Below are positions 33,484-45,060 of a stretch of DNA of 64,000 nucleotides, piece by piece. The notes beneath the pieces are model-generated. The model was not told the origin of the DNA. It saw only the letters and a program-made list of their open reading frames with translations, and did not search any database. Position 1 is the stretch's first letter. Each line of letters opens with the position of its first letter. The translations under genes were made by a program, and so were the position numbers. Origin of the DNA: Crambe crambe (Eukaryota > Porifera > Demospongiae > Poecilosclerida > Crambeidae); the NCBI GenBank assembly GCA_963924555.1, contig OZ004582.1, positions 1,736,001 to 1,800,000 of the forward strand. The letters run 5' to 3'.

Positions 33484-36400
33484 ATGGAAAGTCGGCAGAG
33501 TATTCCTTGTCCCCTTTGTAATGCCTTTCAAGCTCCATCTTCTTCACTGCTTTGGTCTCATATCCGCCTTGTGCATGCTACAAAGCCAGGATTTCATATC
33601 AAGTGCAACATAGATAGTTGCTCAAGAACTTTTATCAACATGAAGACCTATGATAATCATTTATCAAGAAATCACTTCATGCACGGAAGAACTGTGATAC
33701 CAGAGCTGTTTATGTCAGAGGAAGCTAATGGTGATGAAAATAATGGTGATGAAAATAACAGTGAGGAAAATAATGGTGAGGAAAATAATGGTGATGGAGG
33801 AAGCATTGGAGAGGGAGCAAATAACAGCATGAATAGTCCACCTGATGATCATGGGACTACTAGGTTTGAAGAACTAAAGCATGCTGGAGCACTATGGATT
33901 CTAAAAATAAGGGAAAAATGCAAATTAACCCAGTCTTCAATAGATGAAATTATTCAAGGAGTCACTGACTTTAATAGCTATATTCTTTCTAAGCTCTACA
34001 ACGTTCTCAAGAATGAACTGGAAGGTATAAATATTAACATCAGTGACCTGCCACAGCTGACCAAAGTGTTTGATACAGACAGCCCCTTTTTAAGACCATT
34101 TAAAGGTATTGAGACACATCACCAGCACCTTCAGTACTGCAAGAAAAAACTTGGATTTGTGGTAATTTTGCTAATTCCTGATCTGCAATTATATGTATGT
34201 TTATGTTATGTACGTAATGCTATACAGGAACCAGTTGCAATTAAACTAGGCACAGACAGGAAATGGAAAGGGCATGGCAAGAAAAGGAAATACCAAGAAG
34301 TAGATGAAACCATGATGTACATACCGCTCCAAAAAACAATTCAAACAATGCTTGAAGATAAAACCATCCTGAATGAAGTGTGTCTATAATTATGTACATG
34401 CCATGTTATGCATGACTTTATTGTGTATGCAGGTAACTAATCCACAAACTAACACCACCGGGACAATTGCTAGCTTCAGAGATGGTAAAAAGTTCACACA
34501 AAATGAACTATTTGGGTCCTGTCCAACAGCTCTCCAAATCAACCTATATTATGATGATGTGGAAGTTTGCAACCCTTTGGGATCAAAAAGAAAAATTCAT
34601 AAACTTGGTATGTACACTTTAAAATGGACCAGCTAGAATGCAATATTGCTATATTTCTGGAAAACTTCCAAAAAAATATTTTTTTAGCTCACTCCTAATG
34701 ATCGACAAACTAATTACTGTGAGAAGACTGCAGAAAAGCAGTTGAATTAAGTTTGTAAAATTAAGCCCCCCCCCCCCCCCCCCCCCCCCCCCCCCATTTA
34801 CCATGAAAGCACCATATGAGTGTGCATTATTTGGATAATGGGGTATCTGTTAATGTGTCAATACCTCTCTGAACATCCCCATGCACTCCTACTTTCTCTC
34901 CAACTACAGGTTTCTTCTACTTCACTCTCAGCAATTTACCTAACCATATGACATCAAAGGTAAACTCTATCCAGTTATTGGCTATCGTAAAACGGAAGTA
35001 CATGACCAAATATTCAATGGGTGCTATTCTAATACCAATTGTCAATGACATACAAAAACTGGTAGGTTACTATATACTATGTATATACATAGCCACTACA
35101 GTAATCGTATTCTATATAGGAGGAAGGGGTACAGATGAATATTAATGGTAACCCACACACATTTTATGGAACTATTTCAACCATTAGTGCTGATAACCCA
35201 GCAAGCTCTGCTTTAGGAGGCTTTAAAGAAGGCAGTACTGCTTATCGGTTTTGTCGTCACTGCCTCATAACTTTTGATGCATTAAGACAAATAGTACGTC
35301 TTGCTATTACACTATAATGAAACATGTCATTATATAACTGTGATAAATGCAGGCTACCGAAGATAAGTGTGAACTACGCTCTCCAGATTTGCATGATGAG
35401 CATTGTGAAGAAATAGCAGCTGATCCATCGAAATCAAAAGAACATGGTGTAAACTCTAATTCAGTGCTTAATGACCTGAAATACTTTCATGTCTGCTCTG
35501 GAGCTTTAGTTCCAGACATCATGCACGATATCTTAGAGGGAGCCCTGCAATATGAAGCCAAACTTATATTACAGAAATTCATCCTGGAGGACCAGTACTT
35601 CACACTGCAGGAGTTAAACTCTGCCATTGACTGTTTTGACTTTGGTTATGTTGAAGGGAAATCTAGGCCAACACCTATCACAGCACAGACTCTGTCAAGT
35701 TCTGACAATTCCCTCAAACAAAATGGTACCACGTACATTCTAGTATTTCATTATGTACATACAGGTACCTAACTGATGTCATAATAATCCTAGCATCACA
35801 GATGTGGGCTCTTGGCCGCTACCTTCCTATGATGATAGGAAGTAAAATTCACACAGATGATGAACACTGGAGATGTTACTGTACCTTGGTGTCTATCGCA
35901 CAATATCTCTTTGCTCCAAGAATAAATGAAAATGACCAAGCAATTTTACAGATGCTAATACAGATCCATCATGAGAAATTTGCCACTCTCTACCCACACA
36001 ACTCGGTGATTCCAAAGCTTCACTACCTCATCCATATGGCAAGACTTATATATGAGTAAGGACAATACCATTCCAGCCACCTCTCCCTTCCCTTTCTTTA
36101 ACTGTTTCAAAAGTGGCTGGATAGAGGGACATCACCTAGTACTTTACATACATAATAATCACTGTTGCACAGATTTGGTCCCTTGGTTCAGCACTGGACC
36201 ATGAGGTTTGAAGCAAAACATAAGTACTTCAAGCAACTGGCTGGTAATATTGGAAACTTTATCAACATTCCATATACCCTGGCAATGAGACATCAAATGT
36301 TGCAGTGCTACCTTCATCAGGATAAATCCACTACATATTTGAAGCCTTCGTATACCAAAGGTACACCCAAATATAGTGCAAATTAAATAGAAATACTAGC

Positions 36401-37019
36401 AAATGTACTTCTCAATCTCACAACTTAACTTAATTCAAGGTAGCAGTCTATTGCCCCTAATTAATATTTTTGTGAAGGGTGTGAGTATAATTCCATAGCT
36501 ATAGCGAGATTGGACAAACCTATATTGATACCATATGATGAGATGGGCTATTGATATTGTGCTTGCTCCCTATATAGTAATCAGCATGAACTGCTCAAGC
36601 CTGCCATTTTTATCTCAATTCAAAGATCAAGGGTCAACTATATACAGGTTTGATGTGGCTTTTATTTAGTAGACTGAGTACTCACCTATTATATTAGCAC
36701 TCCTTCAGTTAAAGTTGGTGGCAGTGAGTATAAACCATCTTCAATACTTGCCATAAAATCTCCGAAGGACGACTTTGAAGACCCTTCATTTGGTCAAATA
36801 AAAGATATATACATCATTGATGGAAAAGTATACTTTTATGTGTGTATACTTGATACTATCGAATACAGTGAACATTATTGTGCATTCATCACCAGACTAT
36901 CATCAACATATACTTTAGTTCAACATGACCAACTTGGGTCACATCTCCCTTTAAAATCCCACAAAATTAGCTCATACCCAAACAATTTATGTATTGTAAT
37001 AAAATTCATAATTAGATAA
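33484..37019 (+). CDS. C2H2 zinc-finger, transposase-like protein, 9 exons, 820 aa
   Basis: Exons: 33484-34161, 34228-34377, 34433-34607, 34910-35061, 35120-35293, 35353-35725, 35794-36055, 36173-36360, 36709-37019. Total 2463 nt, all phases agree, stop TAA. Two C2H2 fingers are at residues 9-31 (C9, C12, H26, H31) and 41-64 (C41, C46, H59, H64). An acidic pentapeptide repeat (NGDEN/NGEEN) lies at ~82-101. A core follows with INLYYDDVEVCNPLGS, FKEGSTAYRFCRHC, VPDIMHDILEGALQYE (~496-510), NASQMWALGRYLP, and MRFEAKHKYFK (~665). The Asp/Asp/Glu positions and the CxxC before the second Asp look like a divergent CMC-type DDE domain, which is inference. The family is frequent in fish and cnidarian genomes, from memory. 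The first in-frame ATG was chosen. Confidence 0.8.
34767..34796. repeat. Poly-C tract in an intron of the C2H2 gene
   Basis: About 30 consecutive C between exons 3 and 4, likely of uncertain length. It does not touch coding sequence. Confidence 0.9.
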
Positions 37020-37126
37020 AATTATCTTTTTTGGAACACTTTTTAAAATATTTAACAATATTATAGTAGGCCTGTTTACTCACCATAACTAAAGGTGGAG
37101 GTCAGTCCAGTTATTCGGTCCTATGG

Positions 37127-38334
37127 TGGCTGTTTCAGGCCATTTCCTTCCACCATTTTTCCATTCTAATACGGTATTTCCACTTCAATTCCACCCTATT
37201 ACAGTATTTCCACTTCAATTCCAACCTACTTCCGAACCAATATCCACATGCATTCATCTAATTGATATCCCATGACATCACACATGCGACACATGGAAGT
37301 TGCAACATGGATCTGATTTGCTTGTCAAGCAAACTGATTTTTAGATTTTTAGCTTGTATTTTTTTCATTGAGAACCTTGAACCGACTATTACGCAAATTG
37401 GGGTTGAGAAGAAGAGGCTGTGGTAGTGACATCAGACTAATGATTGCTTAACTTCCTCCCTATTATTTTGCACCAAAGAAATAAGCCCATATCTTTTTAG
37501 TAATCAGATGGTAACCAAGGAAAGAACCAGATTGAGAAAGTTCAGAGTACATGGGGGAAAAGGTTAATTATGAATTATATCCTCAACAGCTAATCAGGTA
37601 CATTAAATGCCACTCATTCTCAATGGGGAGCACATACCATGCAGTGGTGCAATGCTGATTGACTTTTTCAAGGTATGGTATAGATTGCTTTAATTTTAAC
37701 CATGAATGGCCAAAGATGAAGGCTTACTATGACAACACTATGTATCCACAGGTACGTACTTATTGTATATAATTATAGCTTTATTCTAGGGATTGTTTGA
37801 ACTATGCATTTTATGAATGTTATCCATAGACAGGACAAAAAGAATGGAATGGACATCGTATTAGTATTCCTAAGGAGTTGTATTAATACTTACCTGATGA
37901 GAGAGGTAAAGCTACATGAAATTTCCTATTAGCCAACCTCCATCATTCAGGTTATGAATTCACCATGATATGAGAAGTACATAACTGTTGAATGAAATGA
38001 TACAGAACTAAAGAAAAAGAAATCAGTTGCCAAATTAGAAAGGGATTATGCCAGGGATGCTGCTGTAGCCCTTCTTTCGGCAGGAACAAAACACATATTC
38101 ATGGGAAGATGGCTGGTAGAAGGAAGACTACCTTCAAAAGGATGGTGCTTACACAAAGATACGCGCGGGCATGACTATTTATAGAGTGGAAGTAGTTTGG
38201 AAATGAAGTGGAAATACCTTGAATTGAATAGAGGTAGAAGTGGGTTGGAATTACCGCATTAGAGGTGGAATTGAAGTGGAAATACCGTATTAGAATGGAA
38301 AAACGGTGGAAGGAAATATGGCCTGAAACAGCCA
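37127..38334. mobile_element. 1.2-kb inverted-repeat element near the right end
   Basis: ~100-bp ends, TGGCTGTTTCAGGCCAT then ATACGGTATTTCCACTTC-type repeats, appear inverted at 38236-38334. The interior has a readable segment near 38010-38180 (VAKLERDYARDAAVAL ... GRWLVEGRLPS) resembling an exon, of unknown family. It sits between the C2H2 gene and the right terminus, so it is a later insertion or part of the element's own tail. The exact outer border and target duplication were not resolved. Confidence 0.65.
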
Positions 38335-38988
38335 ACAGTTGTCGTCCAGCTGACTGTAAATTCGACAATACTCTAATTAAAGCACAATGCGTGACGTAAA
38401 ATGTTTGCTGACATCATTATTAATGCTCTAAATAAAGCGCACCGTAGTAAGTGTGTAAGGGTTCGAGTGTTGATACCAAGTACCAGTACCTGAGTTGAAA
38501 ACTAATATAAGAGTTCGGTTCAAGTTTCAGATCCCAAGTTTCAAGACAGAAAACCTATTCTATTATCAAAGAAATGTTCCTCCCCTTGCACTTATAATCT
38601 GGCGTAGCCAGCCCCGACTCCATTAGCACTGATTTTCATAGGTCCCTTGATACCAGACGGTAGGAGTATAATTATATCAAAGTTATTTTCCTACCTACTT
38701 AGTTAGTTCACTTGGAGAGTCTGCAGATGCTTCCTTTTCCCTGTCCTTGTGCCTGAATGGAGGGAGGGAGTTAGAGTGAGAATTAAGAAGACCATGAAGC
38801 TTACAGGAATATTACATTCACCACTAATAATATTACTCCTTTGTGGGTGTTCCCTGAATGCTGCTAGGCATTCTACATCCCATGGGTGCCATTCTAGCGC
38901 CCCATAGAGTTTCTGAAACAAGGGTATTATTTTACACTTTTTATTTACACTGCAAGAGAGTAGCCATAACTACCCAATTTTAACAGTG
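38335..38988. other. Right subterminal zone of the two-gene element
   Basis: No gene. It contains ggtgttccc and acactttttatttacactg words that echo the left subterminal zone and lead to the CAATTTTAACAGTG end. Confidence 0.5.
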
Positions 38989-39981
38989 TGGGGGACGGCT
39001 CCCTTGCTGCCAGCGGGACCTGTGAATGGAAAAGAGGAAGGTTATTTCTTGAAATTGCATCTGCTGCTGTGTTACCAAACTAAGTTTCTTGCCTAACCAC
39101 TCTTCCACTAGCAACTTCAGGTCTCTTAATTTTTCTCTTGGGAGCCTGAGAACCAGTGCTGTTGTGGAATCTGGAGGAGCCACAATCAGAAAGTCATCTA
39201 GATAATGAAAGATTACTTCCACCCCTTCTTCCTTTACTCTCCATTCCAATGCATCGGCAATTGCTGTGAATATTTTGGGGGCCGAGCCGAATGGCAACAC
39301 TGAATCCACATAGAGAGCTCCATCCCAAAGCATCCCCAGCAGTGCCCGGTCTTCAGAATGTACTGGTACAATTCTATAAGCACTCTTGATATCCACTTTT
39401 GCCAACCTGGTGCCCCTGCCCATTCGCAGGATTTCTTTTGCTGCGTCATCTACACTGACATATGATAAGGAACATAGGCCTGGTTCAATGCCATCGTTAA
39501 CACTGAATCCCTCTGGGGCAGAGAGATCCAAAATAAGCCGCCAGTTACCTGAATTCCCCTTAGGAATGACGCCAAACCTGCTTGTGTGTACCCCTGGCAA
39601 CGCTTGGGGATCAAATGGGCCTAGCAGACGCCACAAGGAGCACTCCTTGGCGATATAATCCCTCACCACCTCAGGATGTTCTCCTGCCAACCGCATGTTT
39701 GCCTTGGCTGCCTTGCATCTGTGGTGGGTGTAGTTGTAGCCAATCCTAAAACCCTCTCTGATGCCCTGCACGATATAATCATCGAAATGGCTGTCGGGGT
39801 GATTAGTAAGCAGGCCTGCCAATCCTCCCACCGCAATGGAGATGTGCTTTAACTCTACTGGCACTACCCTAGGCCGGGCTCTCCTTCCTTGTTCCAGTCC
39901 CCAGAGGTCATTGATAACTGCAAGAGCATGAAATTCAGCTCTCACCCTTATAACCTGAGTAACCTTAATTAGCACCCACAA
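38989..39981 (-). pseudogene. DIRS-like reverse transcriptase, 5' side of split gene
   Basis: A continuous minus-strand frame. It has GIREGFRIGYNY, SRFGVIPKGNSGNWRLILDLS, LCSLSYVSVDDAAKEIL, VDIKSAYRIVPVH and the catalytic HYLDDFLIV. The RNase H domain is mostly deleted: right after LVEEWLGKKLSLV the sequence jumps to AADAISRNNL, normally the RNase H end. The frame then runs into the insertion point at 38989 and continues in the recombinase half at 29692. The RT motifs look intact, so this copy is not ancient. Confidence 0.85.
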
Positions 39982-39984
39982 CTA

Positions 39985-40996
39985 ACATGACCACAATTAC
40001 AGATCCCCCACATGGTTGACATGGAAACACCAAAACAAGTTGATGAGATCAAAATTAATATTCTATTAATTAACTGTACTACAGCATTAACAGTACCGAT
40101 TGTTCCACTGTCAATATGGCCCTGATCCCCTTGCCCCAAAAGCCAGGGAGTTATCCCGCCGCATGGGGCCTGTTCCCCCGGTCGACCCTCGTTCCCCTTG
40201 CTTTGCTGTGCAGGCATGTTGGCCTTTGCATATCTGACACACATGCCGATATTTGCAGTTTCAGAAACGGCACCGCTTCTCATTGAAGAGCCGGCATACT
40301 TTTGGTGACCGTTGGCTCCGACTGGCCTCATTGCTGCTCGAAAATGCAACTACCGCCCATTCCACCGCCTTCATTCTCTTAGCTATATCTGGGTCCTCCA
40401 GAGAGCATTCTTCCGACTTGTGAGACGCACTAAGACACCAATCGCAGTGGGTTACCTTCCGGGCCTTCCCTGTAAAGCATACGGTATAAAGTGATGGGTT
40501 TATTTTTGACCCACATCTGATGTCCTGTGGCTGCTGCCTGCCTCCGATAAGCGGCATCGTATGTTGCCCATGCAGCACCCTCATACTCCTGACTCGCTCT
40601 CACAATGCTTATTTGATAAGCCATCAATTCTGGCACAAGCCTTCACTGCCCTCACAGTGACCCTGTTTGCACTGTTGACACCTGGACCCTTTTCTTTCCT
40701 TTCGATCGCTTGGCTTGCTTGCCTAATTCATCATCACCATGGGTGGTCCAGAACTCAGGCAGAAGCTCGTACATTTCGACAAATTCTCCTCTGCCAATTC
40801 TCTCTGCAATCCTTGTTGGCACTGGGGGAAGACCATTCCCCATGAAAACCCCTAATGGCTTCGATTGGTCCTCCCCTTTCTTGTCCCCCGATGGCTTTGC
40901 TCTCCAACCTCCACCTGCCAGCAGCATTCTGGCAGCGTCAACAGCCCCAACCTCTCGAGAGTCGTGCGTCGGAGGGTCATCCGTTAGGAAAAGCAT
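39985..40996 (-). pseudogene. DIRS-like gag with CCCH/CCHC-type motifs
   Basis: Overlapping minus-strand frames read an N-terminal KPSGDKKGEDQSKPLGVF block, a middle VRASQEYEGAAWATYDAAYR block, then HCDWCLSASHKSEEC and CRLFNEKRCRF ... CKYRHVC zinc motifs. Such motifs are typical of gag in animal tyrosine-recombinase retrotransposons. One or two shifts are present. It precedes RT on the same strand as expected. Confidence 0.8.
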
Positions 40997-41004
40997 GGCA
41001 GCAA

Positions 41005-41405
41005 ATATAATACACCCGACCTTCGTTTATGGGCTCGTATGATTGCTAACAGTTTACATGATGATTTTGAAGAACCCCCAAACATACCTGCTTTTAGTTC
41101 AGTATCTAAGAGACCTCGACAGCAATCTGTTACTAGTGCCATTAGTGGAGCAGCCATTACATTAGCAAAAGCACTTGAGGGAACTCCAAAAGAAGATGCT
41201 AAAGACACATCAAGTATTCCCACCACTACTCCTACTTCATCTTATCGGTAAACTGGGTTATCACCTGGAAAAGCAGTTGAATTGAGGATGAAAAACTATG
41301 AACAGTTACGATATCTTCAGCAATTATTTGAGGATGGTATACTGTCTGATAGTGAATATGCAGAGCAGAAACAGGATATTCTTGGATCATTAAGAAAGTT
41401 GTGAG
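41005..41405 (+). pseudogene. SHOCT-like short-domain ORF with in-frame stop
   Basis: The frame opens near 41039 with an acidic stretch, a Lys/Arg-Pro-Arg block and a Ser/Thr-rich segment. An in-frame TAA at ~41251 follows, then SPGKAVELRMKNYEQLRYLQ and FEDGILSDSEYAEQKQDILGSLRKL. The last ~35 residues fit the SHOCT helix-turn pattern (LxxLxxxGxLxxxEYxxxKxxIL). The family recurs in cnidarian and sponge predicted proteins. One stop makes this a likely pseudogene or the end of a short protein. Confidence 0.45.
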
Positions 41406-41521
41406 TGTTGTGTTGTTTTTTGTTTTGTTTTGTTTTAAATTTTTGGGACAGAACTTATGGTATAAATGGTATAAATGGAAAATGTATTCAATGACATGTG
41501 AAAAATGATTACAACTGAGAA

Positions 41522-42621
41522 TTAAATGATTTTGTTACTATATATACCAGGGTGAGAAATCCACCCCCTACAATCTTCAGCAGTTATTGCAGCGAAACTT
41601 GCCAATAATGCTGTTTCCATATCAAGTTCCTCTTCTGGATCAATAGTTTTTAATTGTGACTTCACTTTTGAAAAAGCCTGCTCAATGGGATTCAGGTCAG
41701 GTGAATATGGTGGAAGAAAATGTACTAACACACCAATATCTCTAAGTGTTGACACCACTTCTGCACAATGATGTATAGAGCAGTAGTCCAGTATGACTAT
41801 AGAATGAGGTGAATATGGTGGAAGAAAATGTACTAACACACCAATATCTCTAAGTGTTGACACCACTTCTGCACAATGATGTATAGAGCAGTAGTCCAGT
41901 ATGACTATAGAATGAGGATTTATTCCATTGAAAGGCATTAGGTGTGGAATAAGGCAAGTCTGGACGAAATCATAAAATATATTACCATCACTAGTCGTTC
42001 TGATCATTTTAACATCCAAAACACCATAGACTGACATGCATGAGATAGCCGATACCCTTTCTCCTCTGAATAATAAGGTATTCAGGTTTTCCACGCACAC
42101 TGTAACCATATTTCCGTAAATTATTCCTATGGTCTGCTCCAGTTTCATCTACAAATACGAACATAATGGGAGAATATAAATGATACATCAATGATATACT
42201 GCTCCCTCAAAAAAGTATCCTGCTGTGTGGCAACAATACGGAGCCTCTGATGAGTAAATCCACTTTTACATAAAAACTTGCAAATAGTTGATATGCTTAT
42301 TTCGATCATCAACACATCCTCCAGTTCTTTCTGTATTTCTCGTAGATAAATCCCAGGTCTTTGTAATACAGTATTTAAAATAAATAGTTTCCCAGGGTTT
42401 GTAAGTTCTCTATAGGTTCTGTTGATAGGATAAGGTCTCTTTGCAACTGATCCAGTTGAGTGAAAGAGATGTAAGGTACGTAAAACAGTAGACTCATCAA
42501 CATTTAGGTTCCTAGCAATCACAGAATATGTCAGTCCAAGAGCTTCCCTTTGCCATACAAATCTCCATCGGAGGTCCTCATCATAAGCTGATGTCCGCCA
42601 AGATTCACAGGAAGACATCAT
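41522..42621 (-). pseudogene. Tc1/IS630-type DDE transposase with 108-bp duplication
   Basis: The N-terminal helix-turn-helix region (DLRWRFVWQREALGLTYSVI ... NVDESTVLRTLHLF) is followed by a linker and PGIYLREIQKELEDV. After one frame shift near 42150 comes FVFVDETGADHRN (first Asp), then VILDYCSIHHCAEVV (second Asp) and LPPYSPDLNPIEQAFSKVK (Glu). The segment between the second Asp and YSP is present twice: 41701-41808 and 41809-41916 are identical, adding 36 residues in frame. The duplication would disturb the catalytic fold. Outer inverted repeats were not identified. Confidence 0.85.
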
Positions 42622-42724
42622 GAAATTTAAATTTTGAATTGTAAATATGGCGTGTTAACAAAATTATAGCGCATGCGTATTTCGCTACAGGACCTCGAAC
42701 TTGCAAGATCACTGAAAAGCCCTG

Positions 42725-42814
42725 TACTATCAATACTACTTACCGCACTGCAGTAGCCCGCCTGACAATCCCTTATTAACCTTGGTTAAACCTACTCTTT
42801 AACCTACATTTTAA
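42725..42814 (+). repeat. ~90-bp direct repeat, copy 2
   Basis: Same repeat and orientation as 28606-28692. It lies just upstream of the Tc1-like transposase start. See the finding on flanking repeats. Confidence 0.9.
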
Positions 42815-42979
42815 CATATGTGATAGTACTTGAGAAAAGGGGACTTATCGTGCAGACCAATAATTTTCAGTACGTGCGTTATAAGACCGTTGACTAAAAA
42901 AAATACCCAGCAATTATGGACTGGAGGGGAATTTCCCTTATTGGTTGCTAGGCTACCTTAAATTTCATAATGCTAATGA

Positions 42980-45060
42980 ATGATGATGGCTGCTAAGAAT
43001 TCAATTAGCAAGGATCAAGCTAGTCAGGCTGCAGAGGCAGTTAATGCACTCATGAGGATAGAGGAAGCCCTCTTGGAGAACCTTAATATTTCATTTTTAA
43101 AATTCCCACATACTTAATATTGTATTTTTTAATTCCCACACACAGTTAATATTATCGTATTTATAATTGTAATTTTTGGCCTTCCTATTACTTATTTATA
43201 CACCTTCATCCATTGGTGTGGACCTCATATTTTCATCCTCAGACTGGAGCTCATTGTCAGACTCTTCTTCGGAATCTGAGCAGGATATACCAGATCAAGA
43301 TCTAGAAAGAATTTTAAGAAAAATGGGTAGTTACAAAATAAACCATTCATTCAGCTCACTATTATGACAAATTTTTTTTGGATGGGTCCCAACTCAAAAT
43401 CCCAGCTAACACACAAAAATAGGGTGTGGAAATAAGAATCTTAAAGGTGTGCATTAATTAAAAGATACCTTGTATACAGGTACTGACGTCCTTCGAGTTG
43501 GGATGCTTTCAGTGAGAGTGGGGTTGGTGGTGTAGGGTTCGAGAGTGGGGTCGGTAGTGTAGGGTTCGAGAGTGAGGTCGGTGGTGTAGGGATCGAGAGC
43601 GGGGTTGGTGGTGTAAGGATTGAGAGTGGGGTCAATGATAGAGAGTGAAGTGGTAATTTGGATGATTCTGATAATGACGATGGTGATGATCAGTGGCGTG
43701 AAGAGATGGAAGACAGGGAGTTTTTGGTACAAGAAGCGATGAGGAGAATCCCATTGAATGTTGATGTGCCAATTGATCTCCGGCCTTCTGACATCAAAGA
43801 TGACCAGCTTGTGGGTGTGGCTGTACCAAGTGGAATGGGAGGGGATGTTCCAACCAGTTTAGCACCCAGTATATTAGGGAGACAAGGCTCTCTTTCATGG
43901 ATCTGACAAGAAAGGAGCTGGATTCATGTTGATGGGACAGTTGGTTGCTTTTGCCAACTGCAGTGAGAATGTCAGCATGGATGAACGCCACCAAGTGAAG
44001 GAGAGGGAGAGAGTTTGCACCAATTACCATCATCAGGGAAAGGTTGTGTGCAGGAAGATGTTTGCCTTCATCCATGGGATTAGGAAAAAGAGGCTCAAAA
44101 ACATCACCTGGGCACTTATGAAAGGTGGCATTGGACCTCGGTAATTTGAAGTGGACCCTCTCAGTGGAGTCAATTGAGTATGTCGTGCGTTTTTTATTGA
44201 ACTACTCTGAGCAGCACGGATTACTTCTTCCTGGCCGTGTACCTGGCTACAGTCGTGACCAAAAGAGAATTTGGAGGCTTTATCATGAAGCAGCAGAGCA
44301 GGATCCCAGAGCCAAGGCTGCCTACACAACATCTTGCCGTTTGTGGAAGGCACAGGTTCCATCTCTCTCTGATATTGATGAAGCCAATGCACCTCTGCTG
44401 GACGTGCCAGAAAAACAGCCATGCCATCCTGCGAGCTGCCAACTGCCCAGATCGAGAGAAGTCTGACGTCCTGAAGAAGGCTGAGGAACACCTTCGCATC
44501 GTCCAGGTCGAAATAAGATCACCTGCAAGGATTGTGAGAGAGAGATCAGGGCTCACTTTACATGTGGTGACCGCCTTTGCATCACAAGTACCTGCTAATT
44601 CTGTTGACATCCAAGCTCACTATTCCTTCGATTATGCCCAACAGGTTCATTACCCTTCCAACCCCCTTCAGCCTGGACCAATCTATTTCCTCACACCAAG
44701 GAAATGCACTGTGTTCGGGGTGAATTGTGAGGCGATACCACGGCAAGTGAATTTTCTTGGAGATGAAGCAGGTGCTTGTGGCAAGGGAGCAAATGCCGTA
44801 GTGAGTCAGATCGATTATTTCTTCGACCATCATGGCCTGGGCGAGAAAAAGGTGTTTCTTCATGCTGACAATTGAATAAGAACAACTGCATGCTGCAGTA
44901 TCTGGCCTGGCGTGTCATGACCGTAGGAAGCTTGAAGGCCATAGCACAAGTTGTTAATGACTCCGCTCAGTGTAACTCAGCACAACTTGTCTCTGCTGAA
45001 AGCCCCAAAAAACTCACACCCAGATCTCAAGTTATTATCTAGCTTGATCTAAATGAAGCT
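42980..45060 (+). pseudogene. DUF7869-type transposon protein, multi-exon, decayed
   Basis: Likely first exon from ATG 42980 (MAAKNSISKDQASQAAEAVN), then a Ser/acidic exon near 43220-43325. A Gly/Val nonapeptide repeat region follows, then an acidic exon (DDSDNDDGDDQW) from ~43650. The conserved body follows: ECVAFANCSENVSMDERHQ-like, VCRKMFAFIHGI, HGLLLPGRVPGYSRD, IWRLYHEAAEQ, LCWTCQKNS, HYSFDYAQQVHYPSNPLQPG, YFLTPRKCTVFGV, and GLGEKKVFLHADN. A deletion at ~44870 removes the residues normally between HADNC and NKNN. At least three frame shifts occur. Widespread in cnidarians and sponges. Confidence 0.75.
43516..43632 (+). repeat. 27-bp tandem repeat, four units, in frame
   Basis: GAGAGTGGGGTTGGTGGTGT-type units encode the nonapeptide ESGVGGVGF with drift. 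The repeat ends before an in-frame TGA close to the next exon. Confidence 0.85.

Larger units (their letters stand above)
29693..38988. mobile_element. 9.3-kb two-gene transposon inserted in a DIRS element
   Basis: The left end is CACTGTTAAAAATTG (29693-29707) and the right end is CAATTTTAACAGTG (38975-38988), an imperfect 14-15-bp inverted repeat. TG flanks both ends (29691-29692, 38989-38990). Excision with one TG restores the DIRS reading frame across the site. Subterminal zones hold repeated gagtgtt, aacacc and gagtaat words, the sort seen in CACTA/CMC-group elements. It carries two complete divergent genes, an SAM-domain protein (minus) and a C2H2/transposase-like protein (plus), plus a secondary inverted-repeat element at 37127-38334. 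CACTG ends and a 2-bp duplication point to the CMC group by inference. Confidence 0.85.

Noticed and set aside
38099-38368. 89-codon minus-strand gene
   Set aside because: It lies over the inverted repeat of the 37127-38334 element and has repeat-driven composition.
44033-44942. Overlapping minus-strand ORFs in the DUF7869 region
   Set aside because: Antisense shadows of the plus-strand family blocks.
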